From positions 310,001 to 374,000 of the forward strand of contig JAUYVI010000007.1 of assembly GCA_030715195.1 (NCBI GenBank): 64,000 bases of DNA. The letters run 5' to 3'. The position numbers and the translations under genes are program-made. Below, one piece after another: positions 17,653 to 25,109 of the stretch (the stretch's first letter is position 1; each line of letters opens with the position of its first letter). The stretch is from Dongia sedimenti (GTDB taxonomy: Bacteria; Pseudomonadota; Alphaproteobacteria; Dongiales; Dongiaceae). The notes under the pieces are model-generated. The model was not told the origin of the DNA. It saw nothing but the letters and a program-made list of their open reading frames with translations, and made no database searches.

Positions 17653-17922
17653 TTAGCGAGCGCGGCCGCGCCGGATCAAATTGACGATAGCCAGCAGGAT
17701 AATGGCGCCCAGGAAGGAAATGAGCAGGCCGCCGATCGAGAAGTTGGCTGCGTTGATCGTCGGAATACCGAGCAGCGGGGATAGGAAGAATCCAGCCAAT
17801 GCGGCCCCGACGACTCCGACCACGATGTTCAGGAGAATCCCTTGCTGCGCATCGGTTCTCATCACCTTGCTGGCAAGCCAGCCGAGAATACCGCCGATGA
17901 TGATGGTGAGAATCCAGCCCAT
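17653..17922 (-). CDS. GlsB/YeaQ/YmgE family membrane protein
   Basis: 89 residues, almost entirely membrane embedded: three hydrophobic segments with glycine zipper-like spacing (ILTIIIGGILGWLASKVM; NIVVGVVGAALAGFFLSPL; IGGLLISFLGAIILLAIVNLI) and a basic tail RRGRAR. This is the small transglycosylase-associated/stress-response membrane family found widely in proteobacteria. The ATG at 17922 is seven bases after AGGAGG. Often general-stress induced in other bacteria; no regulatory site is evident here. Confidence 0.9.
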   Translation of the reverse strand: MGWILTIIIGGILGWLASKVMRTDAQQGILLNIVVGVVGAALAGFFLSPLLGIPTINAANFSIGGLLISFLGAIILLAIVNLIRRGRAR

Positions 17923-17957
17923 ATCGCGCCTCCTGGTTTAGCGTTCAGAACCGAATC

Positions 17958-17995
17958 AGCCCATCCTGCTGGGAGGTCCTATCCAAGGATGGGCT
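17958..17995. terminator. Possible bidirectional hairpin
   Basis: AGCCCATCCT (17958-17967) and AGGATGGGCT (17986-17995) form a perfect 10-bp stem with an 18-base loop. It lies between the end of the secreted-protein gene and the GlsB gene. There is no strong U-run, so terminator function is uncertain. Confidence 0.3.
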
Positions 17996-18141
17996 TATTC
18001 GAAGGTCAACGCCAGTCTCATGCTGATGCCAACGCATCCGTCAGCTTGGCGAGGTTGCGGACCAGCGCCGTCATGTGGGGCGTGTCGGGATTGGCGAGGC
18101 GCGGGACCGGGCTGCGCGCCCCGCCGACGCCGCGGCCGTGC

Positions 18142-18813
18142 TCAGGCCGTCGCGGTGCCGGTACGGCGGCGCCAGGCGGCGACGCCGAGGCCGCCGAGGG
18201 CGGTGAGGAACAGCAGCAACGCCGGCGGCACCGGGGTGGTTGCCACGGTGTTTCTCACCAGGAACGAGCCGTAGTAGGGCGAGGCGACAGAGTTGTCCCG
18301 CTGGTTGATCGCAAAGAGCTCGCCATAGACTGAGCCCGTCTTCACCATGACATCCCAAGCTCCCGTAAAATGCTTGCCGGGGGTCAAGACGTCGGCCAGA
18401 TAGCCGTCGGCTCCGAACTGGAGCGTATCGCCCACGGCTTCGAAGTAAAGGGTGCCCAGCCGCAGCGAAAGAAGGGTCGCGGCCGCGAAGGCGGGGTTGC
18501 TGCCCGAGCTCGTCGTACCGACGGGATAGGATCCGCCGCCGCCCGCATCGGTGAACAGCTGGTACAGATCGGTGATGGTCGCGAAACGCCAGCCGCTGGT
18601 CGTGTAGCCGCCATACCCGGCGGCTACCGCATTGTAGCTCTGGCCCTGGGTGAGCGTGATGTCGAGCCATTCGAGCCCGGTGTTGGAATCCAGGGTGGTC
18701 ATACCCTGGTCGACCAGCAATGTGGTCGCGGCAGCCGGCAATGCCGTCAGGCCGAACGCGAGCCCGACCCCGAACAGGATGGCTGCCGTCTTCTGCGCGA
18801 TGCGGTGCACCAT
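18142..18813 (-). CDS. Secreted protein with VPLPA/PEP-CTERM-type sorting signal
   Basis: 223 residues. An N-terminal signal peptide (AILFGVGLAFGLTALPAAA) leads to a domain beginning LVDQGMTTLDSNTGLEWLD and including TSGWRFATITDLYQLF, typical of PEP-CTERM surface proteins. The C-terminus has the tripartite sorting signal: VPPA, a hydrophobic helix (LLLFLTALGGLGVAAW) and an RRR cluster. Such proteins are processed by an exosortase and usually end in the extracellular polysaccharide layer. No exosortase or EPS gene is in this window. The ATG at 18813 follows GGGGGAATCA; a GTG one codon earlier is equally possible. Confidence 0.82.
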   Translation of the reverse strand: MVHRIAQKTAAILFGVGLAFGLTALPAAATTLLVDQGMTTLDSNTGLEWLDITLTQGQSYNAVAAGYGGYTTSGWRFATITDLYQLFTDAGGGGSYPVGTTSSGSNPAFAAATLLSLRLGTLYFEAVGDTLQFGADGYLADVLTPGKHFTGAWDVMVKTGSVYGELFAINQRDNSVASPYYGSFLVRNTVATTPVPPALLLFLTALGGLGVAAWRRRTGTATA

Positions 18814-19140
18814 CACTGATTCCCCCTTTGTGATCCTGCAAGTCAGGATGCACTTATGCCGCGCCGCAAGTCCGTCCTACAATCGAATTCATAGTAAATT
18901 GATGTGAATTCTCGACCAAAGGAATGGGGCAATGCAGGGAACATTCTCCCATTCGCTGCGCCATCGCTCGTAGGGAGCGCGCTGCTCATCCCCGTTGATC
19001 GGAGCAAGTGAAAGCTTCGGCGATCGCATGGCACCGGGGCGAAGGCGCTGTACCACCACACCTCGGGAAGCTGTTTGAGCCATGCCAGCACACGTCCCCT
19101 GGTCTCTCAGCATACGCTCCCGCCCACTTTACGCAGCGCG
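18814..19140. other. Intergenic stretch with no recognised feature
   Basis: It contains the ribosome binding site of the secreted-protein gene (AAAGGGGGAA, near 18821-18830). Short open frames on the minus strand here have no start signal, family resemblance or convincing codon use. Confidence 0.5.
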
Positions 19141-19839
19141 TCATTGCTGCTGCTTCAACCAACCCGGCACGTCGCTGATCGTCTCCAGCTTCGCGAAGCG
19201 CGGCGAATCGGCCGGCGGCTCGGCATGCTCATGGGCCCAGGTGATGTGATAGGGGATGTGGATGCCCCAGAGCCCGGCTTCCAGCGCCGGCAGCACGTCG
19301 GACTTCATCGAATTGCCGATCATCACGGTCTGGTCCGCGTGCACGCCCTGGCGCGCGACCACGCGGCGATAGGTGTTGGCGTCCTTCTCGCTGACGATCT
19401 CGATCGCCGCGAAGCAATCACCGAGGCCGGAGCGCGCCAGCTTCTGCTCCTGGTTCATGAGATCGCCCTTGGTCACCATGATCAGCCTGTAGCCGCCGTC
19501 CTTCAGGGTCGCGAGCGTCTCGGCGACGCCGGGCAAGGGTTCGACCGGATGCTCCAGCATGGCGCGGCCGAGATCCAGGATCGCGGCGATGGTCTTCGCC
19601 GGCACGGCGCCCCGCGTCAGGTCGATTGCGGTCTCGATCATCGAGAGGGTGAAGCTTTTGACGCCATAGCCATAAAGGTTGAGGTTCTTGATCTCGACCT
19701 CTTGCAGCCGCGCCTTCATGTGGTTCGGTTCGCCATAGTCCTTCAGCAAGCCGACATACTGGTCTTGGGTCAGGTGGAAGATCGACTCGTTGTGCCAAAG
19801 CGTGTCGTCGGCATCGAGGGCGACGGTGGTGATGGTCAT
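19141..19839 (-). CDS. HAD-superfamily hydrolase linked to higBA
   Basis: 232 residues. HAD motif I is near the start (TTVALDADDTLWHNE: nucleophile and acid Asp), motif II is the Thr in IMVTKGD, and motifs III/IV lie in the region ending QTVMIGNSMKSDVLPALEAG. The start is taken at the ATG at 19839 because the motif-I strand follows directly; an upstream in-frame ATG would add 17 residues that overlap higA. It begins one base after the higA stop, so it should be translated from the same message as the toxin-antitoxin genes. Substrate is unknown. Confidence 0.88.
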   Translation of the reverse strand: MTITTVALDADDTLWHNESIFHLTQDQYVGLLKDYGEPNHMKARLQEVEIKNLNLYGYGVKSFTLSMIETAIDLTRGAVPAKTIAAILDLGRAMLEHPVEPLPGVAETLATLKDGGYRLIMVTKGDLMNQEQKLARSGLGDCFAAIEIVSEKDANTYRRVVARQGVHADQTVMIGNSMKSDVLPALEAGLWGIHIPYHITWAHEHAEPPADSPRFAKLETISDVPGWLKQQQ

Positions 19840-19840
19840 G

Positions 19841-20131
19841 TCAGGCGGCGCGTGGCCTGACTTCGCGCTTGATCTGGCGCCCGGCTTCAAGCTCCGCCTT
19901 CTTCAGGTCGTGAAGTCCCTGGAGGTTGATCCAGAAGTCCGGCGTCGTGCCAAAATAGCGTGCCAGGCGCAAGGCGGTATCCGCGCTGACGGCGCGCTTG
20001 CCCTTGGTGATGGCCAGAACGCGATTGGCGGGAACACGGATGGCAAGAGCCAGCGCATTGCTGTTGAGCTCCAGCGGCTTCATGAACTCCTCGAGCAGAA
20101 TCTCGCCCGGATGGATTACGATCGGTTTCAT
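19841..20131 (-). CDS. higA: HigA family antitoxin
   Basis: 96 residues, of XRE type. It opens with the HigA hallmark HPGEILLEEFMKPL, then the HTH (LALAIRVPANRVLAITKGKRAVSADTALRLARYF) and the typical FWINLQGLHDL tail. It would neutralise the HigB toxin and repress its own promoter. It lies nine bases downstream of higB, in the toxin-first order normal for hig loci, and is followed one base later by a HAD phosphatase gene. Confidence 0.93.
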   Translation of the reverse strand: MKPIVIHPGEILLEEFMKPLELNSNALALAIRVPANRVLAITKGKRAVSADTALRLARYFGTTPDFWINLQGLHDLKKAELEAGRQIKREVRPRAA

Positions 20132-20140
20132 AGCGACCTC

Positions 20141-20419
20141 TCAGTGATAGTCCGTGATCTCGACGTCATCGGCCCCGTCGCCTTCCCATTTGAAGACGAG
20201 GCGCCACTGGTCGTTGATGCGAATGCTGTATCGTCCCGCCAGCTTCCCCTTCAGTGCTTCCAAGCGGTTGGCCGGCGGAACCCGCAAATCGCCAACTGTC
20301 TTCGCAACATGAAGCATGTAAAGCTTGCGCATTGCCGGGCGCCCGATCGTACTAAAGCGCCTATTCGCGCCGGTGGTCCAAAGCTCTGCCGTGTCCTTGT
20401 CGCGAAACGATCGGATCAT
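20141..20419 (-). CDS. higB: HigB family ribosome-dependent mRNase toxin
   Basis: 92 residues of RelE/ParE fold. The start MIRSFRDKDTAELW is the classic HigB N-terminus, so the ATG at 20419 is used although the frame is open 12 codons further. The C-terminal half has LKGKLAGRYSIRINDQWRLVFKW and ends EITDYH, with the conserved catalytic histidine at the end. The toxin cleaves mRNA on the ribosome. It forms an operon with higA. Palindromic GTATAATAC just upstream may be the HigA operator. Confidence 0.92.
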   Translation of the reverse strand: MIRSFRDKDTAELWTTGANRRFSTIGRPAMRKLYMLHVAKTVGDLRVPPANRLEALKGKLAGRYSIRINDQWRLVFKWEGDGADDVEITDYH

Positions 20420-20425
20420 ACGCGA

Positions 20426-20434
20426 AGTATAATA
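20426..20434. promoter_or_regulatory. Candidate HigA operator over the higBA promoter
   Basis: GTATAATAC is an odd-centred perfect palindrome and includes a TATAAT/TATTAT-type -10 on either strand. GCGTAT half-sites flank it. It lies seven bases before the higB start codon. Confidence 0.4.
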
Positions 20435-20451
20435 CGCATCGCATATAAAGC

Positions 20452-21258
20452 TCAACCACCCGATTTTTTGACGCCAAGCGGTGCGTAAACGATCAGGTTC
20501 AGGTCGGGCTCGCCGTTCACCGAGAAGCTGGTGTGCTCGAACAGCTGGGCCTTGCCCTTGATGTGCAGCGTCTTGATGCCTTCGCCGCTGTTCATCACGT
20601 CGTGCCGCCGCCAGAGCTGGCGGAACTCCGGCGAGCGCTGCTGCATCTCCCTGACCAGGGCGTCCACCAGCGGGTCGCCGCGATAGCGCGCGTAGTCGCT
20701 GCGGAACTTCGCCAGCATGATCGGCGCGGCCGTCGGCCAGTTCGGCACCATGGCGCGAAACTCCGGATCGATGAACATCAGGCGCACCAGGTTGCGTTCC
20801 TCCGCGCGGCGCCGCTGGAAGCTGAACAGGCGGCTCGCCGCCTTGTTCCAGGCGATCACGTCCCAGCGCGCGGTGCGGATATAGGCGGGGCGGCTCGGCA
20901 TGCCGTCCAGCATCCGCTGCAAGGCCGGCGAGACCTTGCGTTCCGGCACCGAAAGCGCGCCGCTGTCCTGGTTGAGCAGCACGAAGAGATGCCGCCGCTC
21001 GGCGCCGGTCAGCCGAAGCGCGCGCGAGACGTTTTCGAGAAAGTCCGGTGACACCCGGATGTCGCGGCCCTGCTCGAACCAGGTGTACCAGGTGAGCCCG
21101 ACGCCGGCCAAGGACGCGACCTCCTCGCGGCGCAGGCCTTGCGCGCGCCGCCGCGTGCCATTCGGCAGGCCGACATCCTCCGGCGCCAGGCGCGCGCGGC
21201 GGCTCTTCAGGAAATCGCTGAGATCGCTGCGTGAGCGGGTCAGGCTGGCTTGCGGCAT
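20452..21258 (-). CDS. XRE-family regulator with MmyB-like ligand domain
   Basis: 268 residues. An N-terminal Cro/CI-type HTH (RRAQGLRREEVASLAGVGLTWYTWFEQGRDI) is followed by the MmyB-like PAS-fold domain (ALQRMLDGMPSRPAYIRTARWDVIAWNKAASRLF ... KTLHIKGKAQLFEHTSFSV) that binds fatty-acid-like ligands in studied members. It is divergent from the MFS exporter at 21368. A perfect palindrome starts at the base directly before its ATG, suggesting self-repression and control of the exporter. Confidence 0.92.
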   Translation of the reverse strand: MPQASLTRSRSDLSDFLKSRRARLAPEDVGLPNGTRRRAQGLRREEVASLAGVGLTWYTWFEQGRDIRVSPDFLENVSRALRLTGAERRHLFVLLNQDSGALSVPERKVSPALQRMLDGMPSRPAYIRTARWDVIAWNKAASRLFSFQRRRAEERNLVRLMFIDPEFRAMVPNWPTAAPIMLAKFRSDYARYRGDPLVDALVREMQQRSPEFRQLWRRHDVMNSGEGIKTLHIKGKAQLFEHTSFSVNGEPDLNLIVYAPLGVKKSGG

Positions 21259-21273
21259 GTTAGTTCCACTAAC
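21259..21273. promoter_or_regulatory. Perfect palindromic operator candidate for the MmyB-type regulator
   Basis: GTTAGT-TCC-ACTAAC is a perfect 6-3-6 inverted repeat touching the regulator start codon. An AGTGGAA segment of the palindrome recurs about 15 bases away in the same intergenic region (minus strand). Being within the ribosome binding region it could block translation initiation as well as transcription. Confidence 0.5.
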
Positions 21274-21367
21274 AGGATAAATTCCACTCTAGTACCAGGA
21301 TGAGGCGCTGGCCATACTGCGTCTTCATCCTCCGGCGGTCCAGCCGATTCCGACAATGGAGCACGTC

Positions 21368-22816
21368 ATGGCATCGAGCGAAATCTGCGCGATCGAGGCA
21401 CCCATCGCCGTCGCCGATTCCGCCGCCAACCGGCGGCGCTGGCTCGGCCTTGCGGTCCTGCTGGCGGGCAGCTTCATGACCGTGCTGGACGCGATGATCG
21501 TGCAGCTCGCCTTGCCCAGCATTGCCCGCGACCTCGGCGCCGGCAGCGCCGCGATCGAGCTCATCATCGCCGGCTATTCGCTGGCCTATGGCGTGCTCCT
21601 GGTGACCGGTGGCCGGCTGGGCGACATGTTCGGCCGCAAGCGCGTCTATCTGACCGGCATGGCGGCCTTCACCCTCGCCTCGATTCTCTGCGGCCTTGCG
21701 CCGAATGCGGCGACGCTGGTGGCGGCGCGGGTGCTGCAGGGTGCCACCGCCTCGCTGGTCCTGCCGCAGGTGCTGGCCTCGATCCGGGTCGGCTTCGACG
21801 GCGCCGAGCGGCGGCGCGCCTTCGGCCTGATGGGCCTGGTGATGGGTGCGGCTTCCGCGCTCGGCCAATTGGCGGGCGGCGCGCTGATCTCGGGCGACGT
21901 GTTCGGCCTCGGCTGGCGCCTGGTCTTCCTGGTCAATCTGCCGATCGGCATTCTCGCGGTGCTGGCCGGATTGCGCTGGCTCGACGAATCCAAGGCGCCG
22001 CACGGCGCCAGGCTGGATCCGATCGGCATCCTGCTCTTGAGCGCGGGCCTGGCCTGCCTGCTCGGCGGCCTGGTGGGCCTGCACCCTCTCGGCCTTGGGC
22101 CGGCGAGCCTGCTGGCGCTCGCGTCGCTGCCGCTGTTCCTCTGGTTCGGGCGTCATGAAGCGCGGTTCGAGGAAAACGGCGCGATGCCTTTGCTCTCGAT
22201 CCGGCTGCTGCGGCTGCCGACCTTCATCATCGGCGCGTTGACCGTCCTGGTCTTCTATGCGAGCTGCAGCTCGTACTATGTCTCCTTCGCGGTCTTCCTG
22301 CAGTTCGGCGCCGGCTTCTCGCCATTCCATGCCGGGCTGCTGTTCACGCCGATCGCCGCCATCTTCGCCGCGACCTCGCTCCTGGCGCCGCGGCTGATCG
22401 GGCGCTACGGCAATTCGGTGCTCCGCACCTCCGCGCTGGTCTATGCGATCGGCTATGCGGTGGTCTGGCTGATCCTCGTGCGCTCCGGCGCCGAGCCGAG
22501 CCTCTGGCTGCTGATGCCGGTCATGCTGGTGGTCGCCGCGGTCCAGGGCTTCATCATGACGCCGCTGCTGAACGTCGTGCTCGGCGCCCTGCCGGAGAGT
22601 CATGCCGGCATGGCCGGCGGTTCGATCGCCACCATGCAGCAGGTCGGCAACGCGCTCGGCATCGCCGTGATCGGCCTGGTGCTGTTCGCCGCGGCCTCGG
22701 GCGGCGCGGTGGGATCGTTGCATCCGGCGGAAGCCATGGTCGGCTTCGGCAACGCCGTGCTGCTCGAATTCTTCGCGGCCGTGGCGGTCTATGCATTGCT
22801 GCGGCGGCTGCGCTAG
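21368..22816 (+). CDS. MFS drug transporter, DHA2 (EmrB/QacA) type
   Basis: About 482 residues with 13-14 membrane segments, normal for the 14-helix DHA2 group. Motif D1-type sequence SFMTVLDAMIVQLALPSIARDL is in TM1, and motif A appears as GRLGDMFGRKRVYL after TM2. Motif C-like glycine-rich helix ALGQLAGGALI is in TM5. It would export a toxic or hydrophobic compound by proton antiport. The ATG at 21368 has GGAG six bases upstream; an ATG 12 bases earlier lacks a ribosome binding site. It is divergent from, and probably controlled by, the MmyB-type regulator. Confidence 0.92.
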   Translation: MASSEICAIEAPIAVADSAANRRRWLGLAVLLAGSFMTVLDAMIVQLALPSIARDLGAGSAAIELIIAGYSLAYGVLLVTGGRLGDMFGRKRVYLTGMAAFTLASILCGLAPNAATLVAARVLQGATASLVLPQVLASIRVGFDGAERRRAFGLMGLVMGAASALGQLAGGALISGDVFGLGWRLVFLVNLPIGILAVLAGLRWLDESKAPHGARLDPIGILLLSAGLACLLGGLVGLHPLGLGPASLLALASLPLFLWFGRHEARFEENGAMPLLSIRLLRLPTFIIGALTVLVFYASCSSYYVSFAVFLQFGAGFSPFHAGLLFTPIAAIFAATSLLAPRLIGRYGNSVLRTSALVYAIGYAVVWLILVRSGAEPSLWLLMPVMLVVAAVQGFIMTPLLNVVLGALPESHAGMAGGSIATMQQVGNALGIAVIGLVLFAAASGGAVGSLHPAEAMVGFGNAVLLEFFAAVAVYALLRRLR

Positions 22817-23215
22817 TCATCCGCGCGATGGCGGCGATGTCGAATTCTGCGCGCACGGTGTGCTGTCTCTCACAGCGAAGCATGCCGCGCCTGACCGGAC
22901 GCGCGGATCGTGGTATGATGGCGACGCTGTTTGAAATCGTGAGCGCGTGACTGAAAGTAACGCAGACCCGGCACAGACAGAACGAGGGTTCGCGCCGTCA
23001 ACGTTGACCGGGCGTTGATGAAATCAGAACTTCCCGCTGCACGGCTCGCAGCGCTTGTGCATGCGGTGGTCGCGCGTCTGCGTTAACGCCGCAAATTTTA
23101 CCGAGCTTTTTCAGACGGATACGCGCCGACAACGCAGACAGGACGCAGACGAAATCGCAAAACAGGTTGGGCCGATCTGGACGGGGCGAACGCAGACCGG
23201 ACGCAGACAGAAAGT
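22817..23215. repeat. Intergenic region with copies of a CGCAGAC-rich repeat
   Basis: Three related copies of AACGCAGAC-x-GGACGCAGAC lie at 22959-22980 (diverged), 23131-23150 and 23189-23210. The last is an exact 22-base inverse match to 38414-38435. No gene is seen between the MFS stop and the TetR stop. Confidence 0.6.
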
Positions 23216-23773
23216 CTAGGAGCCCTTCTTCAATCCATCGACCCAGCGATGGGCGATGGCGGCGGCCTCGGCGGCGCTGAAGGTCTTCGGGTCGAGGCAA
23301 TGCTCCAGCCAGAGTCCGTCGAGCAAGGCCGTCAATGCGAGTGCCGACTGCCGCGTCTCGATCGCGATCCCGTGCTCGCGGGCGAGGGCGGCGATCATCT
23401 CCTCCAGCAGGCGGCGATAGCCGGCATAGACCTTGGCGTGGATCGCGTGGATCTGCGGGTCGGTGCGGGTGAGACTCCAGAAGGCGAGCCAGACCGCCAG
23501 CAGATCGGCATCGAGCAGCGGCGGCTTGAAGCTGGTTTCGATGAAGGCATGCAGCCGCGCTTCCGCCGACGGACCCGCGGCTGCCAGCGCCTCGTCCAGG
23601 AGCGCGGCGATTTGCTTGCCGGTCGCGCGATAGGTCTCGGCGACCAGGTCCTGCATGCCCTCGAAGTGATGGCGCACCAGGCCGGGCGAGACCCCGGCTT
23701 CCGCCGCCACGTGCCGCACCGAGGTCCCGGCCAGTCCGTCACGCGCCAGGCAGCGCGCGGTCGCCTCGATCAA
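23216..23773 (-). CDS. TetR family regulator (BetI-like)
   Basis: At least 185 residues. The HTH is clear (GTSVRHVAAEAGVSPGLVRHHF), close to BetI-type regulators, with a normal C-terminal domain. The N-terminus is uncertain: the frame extends back to a stop at 23863-23861 and encodes sequence that looks native (AAKVSSTSPKFTRDLPESRR), but contains no ATG or GTG. The options are ATC at 23842 (GAGG eight bases upstream), CTG at 23797 or TTG at 23773; the coordinate given is the conservative TTG. It is divergent from the gamma-butyrobetaine dioxygenase-like gene with two matching palindromes between them. Confidence 0.82.
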   Translation of the reverse strand: MIEATARCLARDGLAGTSVRHVAAEAGVSPGLVRHHFEGMQDLVAETYRATGKQIAALLDEALAAAGPSAEARLHAFIETSFKPPLLDADLLAVWLAFWSLTRTDPQIHAIHAKVYAGYRRLLEEMIAALAREHGIAIETRQSALALTALLDGLWLEHCLDPKTFSAAEAAAIAHRWVDGLKKGS

Positions 23774-23859
23774 CTGCTGGCGCCGCGATTCCGGCAGATC
23801 GCGGGTGAACTTCGGGCTGGTGCTGCTGACCTTGGCGGCGATGGCGCGGTCCTCGCTTA

Positions 23860-23877
23860 ATTATACAGGCGTAAAAT
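23860..23877. promoter_or_regulatory. Operator O2, imperfect copy
   Basis: This 18-mer matches the perfect palindrome at 23893-23910 at 14 of 18 positions (ATTATAC at one end, CGTA-AAT at the other). The two centres are 33 bases apart, about three helical turns. It contains a minus-strand TATAAT. Confidence 0.5.
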
Positions 23878-23892
23878 AGCCTCTTGCGCCCT

Positions 23893-23910
23893 ATTATACG
23901 ACCGTATAAT
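23893..23910. promoter_or_regulatory. Operator O1, perfect 18-bp palindrome with embedded -10
   Basis: ATTATACG-AC-CGTATAAT is a perfect inverted repeat. Its right half supplies a consensus TATAAT (23905-23910) for the plus-strand dioxygenase gene, and its left half a TATAAT for the minus strand. A TetR dimer here would block both promoters. Confidence 0.65.
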
Positions 23911-23947
23911 TATTGCCTGACCTAGTACACAGCTTGAGGAGCGCCCC

Positions 23948-25108
23948 ATGTTGCGCGATGTCAGGATCGAAGCGGATTCGGCGGTGATCGCCTGGACCGA
24001 CGGGCATCAGGTCACCGTGCCGCTGCTCTGGCTGCGCGACCATTGCCCCTGTCCGAAATGCCTGCACCCCGAGACCCGGCAGCGTCTCTCCGACACCGTG
24101 GCCTTCGACGAGGCGCTGGCCGCGCACCGCATCAGCATCGCCGCCAACGCGCCGGAGTTGGAGATCGAATGGGCCGGCGACGACGCCCATGTCAGCAGCT
24201 TCGACTCGGCCTGGCTGCGCGACGCCACGCGGCTCACACCGGCGCCGGCGCCGGAGCCGTTCCTGTGGGACGCCGCACGGCTCGCCGGGATCCCGGGGGG
24301 CGCGGTGCCCCATGTGGCTTACGACGCGTTGATGGCGCCGGGCGATTGCGGCGATCGCGTGCTGAAGGACTGGCTGGAGCAGATCGAGCGTTTCGGCTTC
24401 GCCTTCGTCGAAGGCACGCCGGCGACGCCGGAGGCGACGCAAGCGGTCGCCCGCCGCGCCGCCTATATCCGCGAGACCATCTTCGGCGGCTATTACGACT
24501 TCACCGCCAACATGGAGCACAAGGACACCGCCTATACCTCGATGGCGATCGGGCCGCACACCGACGGCACCTACAGCTTCGATGCGCCGGGCTACCAGAT
24601 GTTCCACTGCCTCGGCCTCGACTGCGTCGGCGGCGACAGCGTCCTGGTGGACGGGTTCGAGATCGCCGCGATCATGAGGCGGGAGATGCCCGACCTCTAT
24701 CGCGTGCTGACCGAGGTGGAGGTCACCGGCCAGTATATCGACCACGAGAAGGGCATCCACCTGATGGCGAAGCGCCCGGTGCTTCGGCTGGATTCCGCGG
24801 GGCGTCTGGTGCAGGTCAGCTTCAACCATCTCGACCGCGCGCCGCTGTTCCTGCCCGAGTTCGAGCTCAAGGCCTTCTACCGCGCCTATGGCGCCTTCGC
24901 CCGGCTCGCCAATGACCGCAGGCTGCAATACCGCCGGCGCCTCGAGCCGGGCGCGCTGGTGCTGTTCGACAACTGGCGCCTGCTGCATGCGCGCGACGCC
25001 TATCAGGGCTATCGCCGCCTGGCCGGCGCCTATCTCAACAAGGAAGACGTCGAGAGCCGGCTGCGGGTGCTGCGGCTGCGGGAGAAGGAATTGGCGGCGG
25101 CGGCCTAA
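23948..25108 (+). CDS. Gamma-butyrobetaine/trimethyllysine dioxygenase-like enzyme
   Basis: 386 residues. The N-terminal domain (1-95) carries the zinc site HCPCPKC-LH typical of BBOX1/TMLH, and the C-terminal domain is a TauD-type Fe(II)/2-oxoglutarate oxygenase: iron ligands His204 and Asp206 in GPHTDGTYS, and a distal His347 in LLHARDAY. Such enzymes hydroxylate gamma-butyrobetaine to carnitine or trimethyllysine. Length and motifs are normal. Sequence alone does not separate the two activities; no other carnitine gene is adjacent. It is divergent from a BetI-like repressor and its -10 lies inside the operator O1. Confidence 0.88.
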   Translation: MLRDVRIEADSAVIAWTDGHQVTVPLLWLRDHCPCPKCLHPETRQRLSDTVAFDEALAAHRISIAANAPELEIEWAGDDAHVSSFDSAWLRDATRLTPAPAPEPFLWDAARLAGIPGGAVPHVAYDALMAPGDCGDRVLKDWLEQIERFGFAFVEGTPATPEATQAVARRAAYIRETIFGGYYDFTANMEHKDTAYTSMAIGPHTDGTYSFDAPGYQMFHCLGLDCVGGDSVLVDGFEIAAIMRREMPDLYRVLTEVEVTGQYIDHEKGIHLMAKRPVLRLDSAGRLVQVSFNHLDRAPLFLPEFELKAFYRAYGAFARLANDRRLQYRRRLEPGALVLFDNWRLLHARDAYQGYRRLAGAYLNKEDVESRLRVLRLREKELAAAA

Positions 25109-25109
25109 A

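Noticed and set aside
18843-19113. Overlapping short minus-strand frames
   Set aside because: Two frames in the same DNA, neither with SD or family resemblance.
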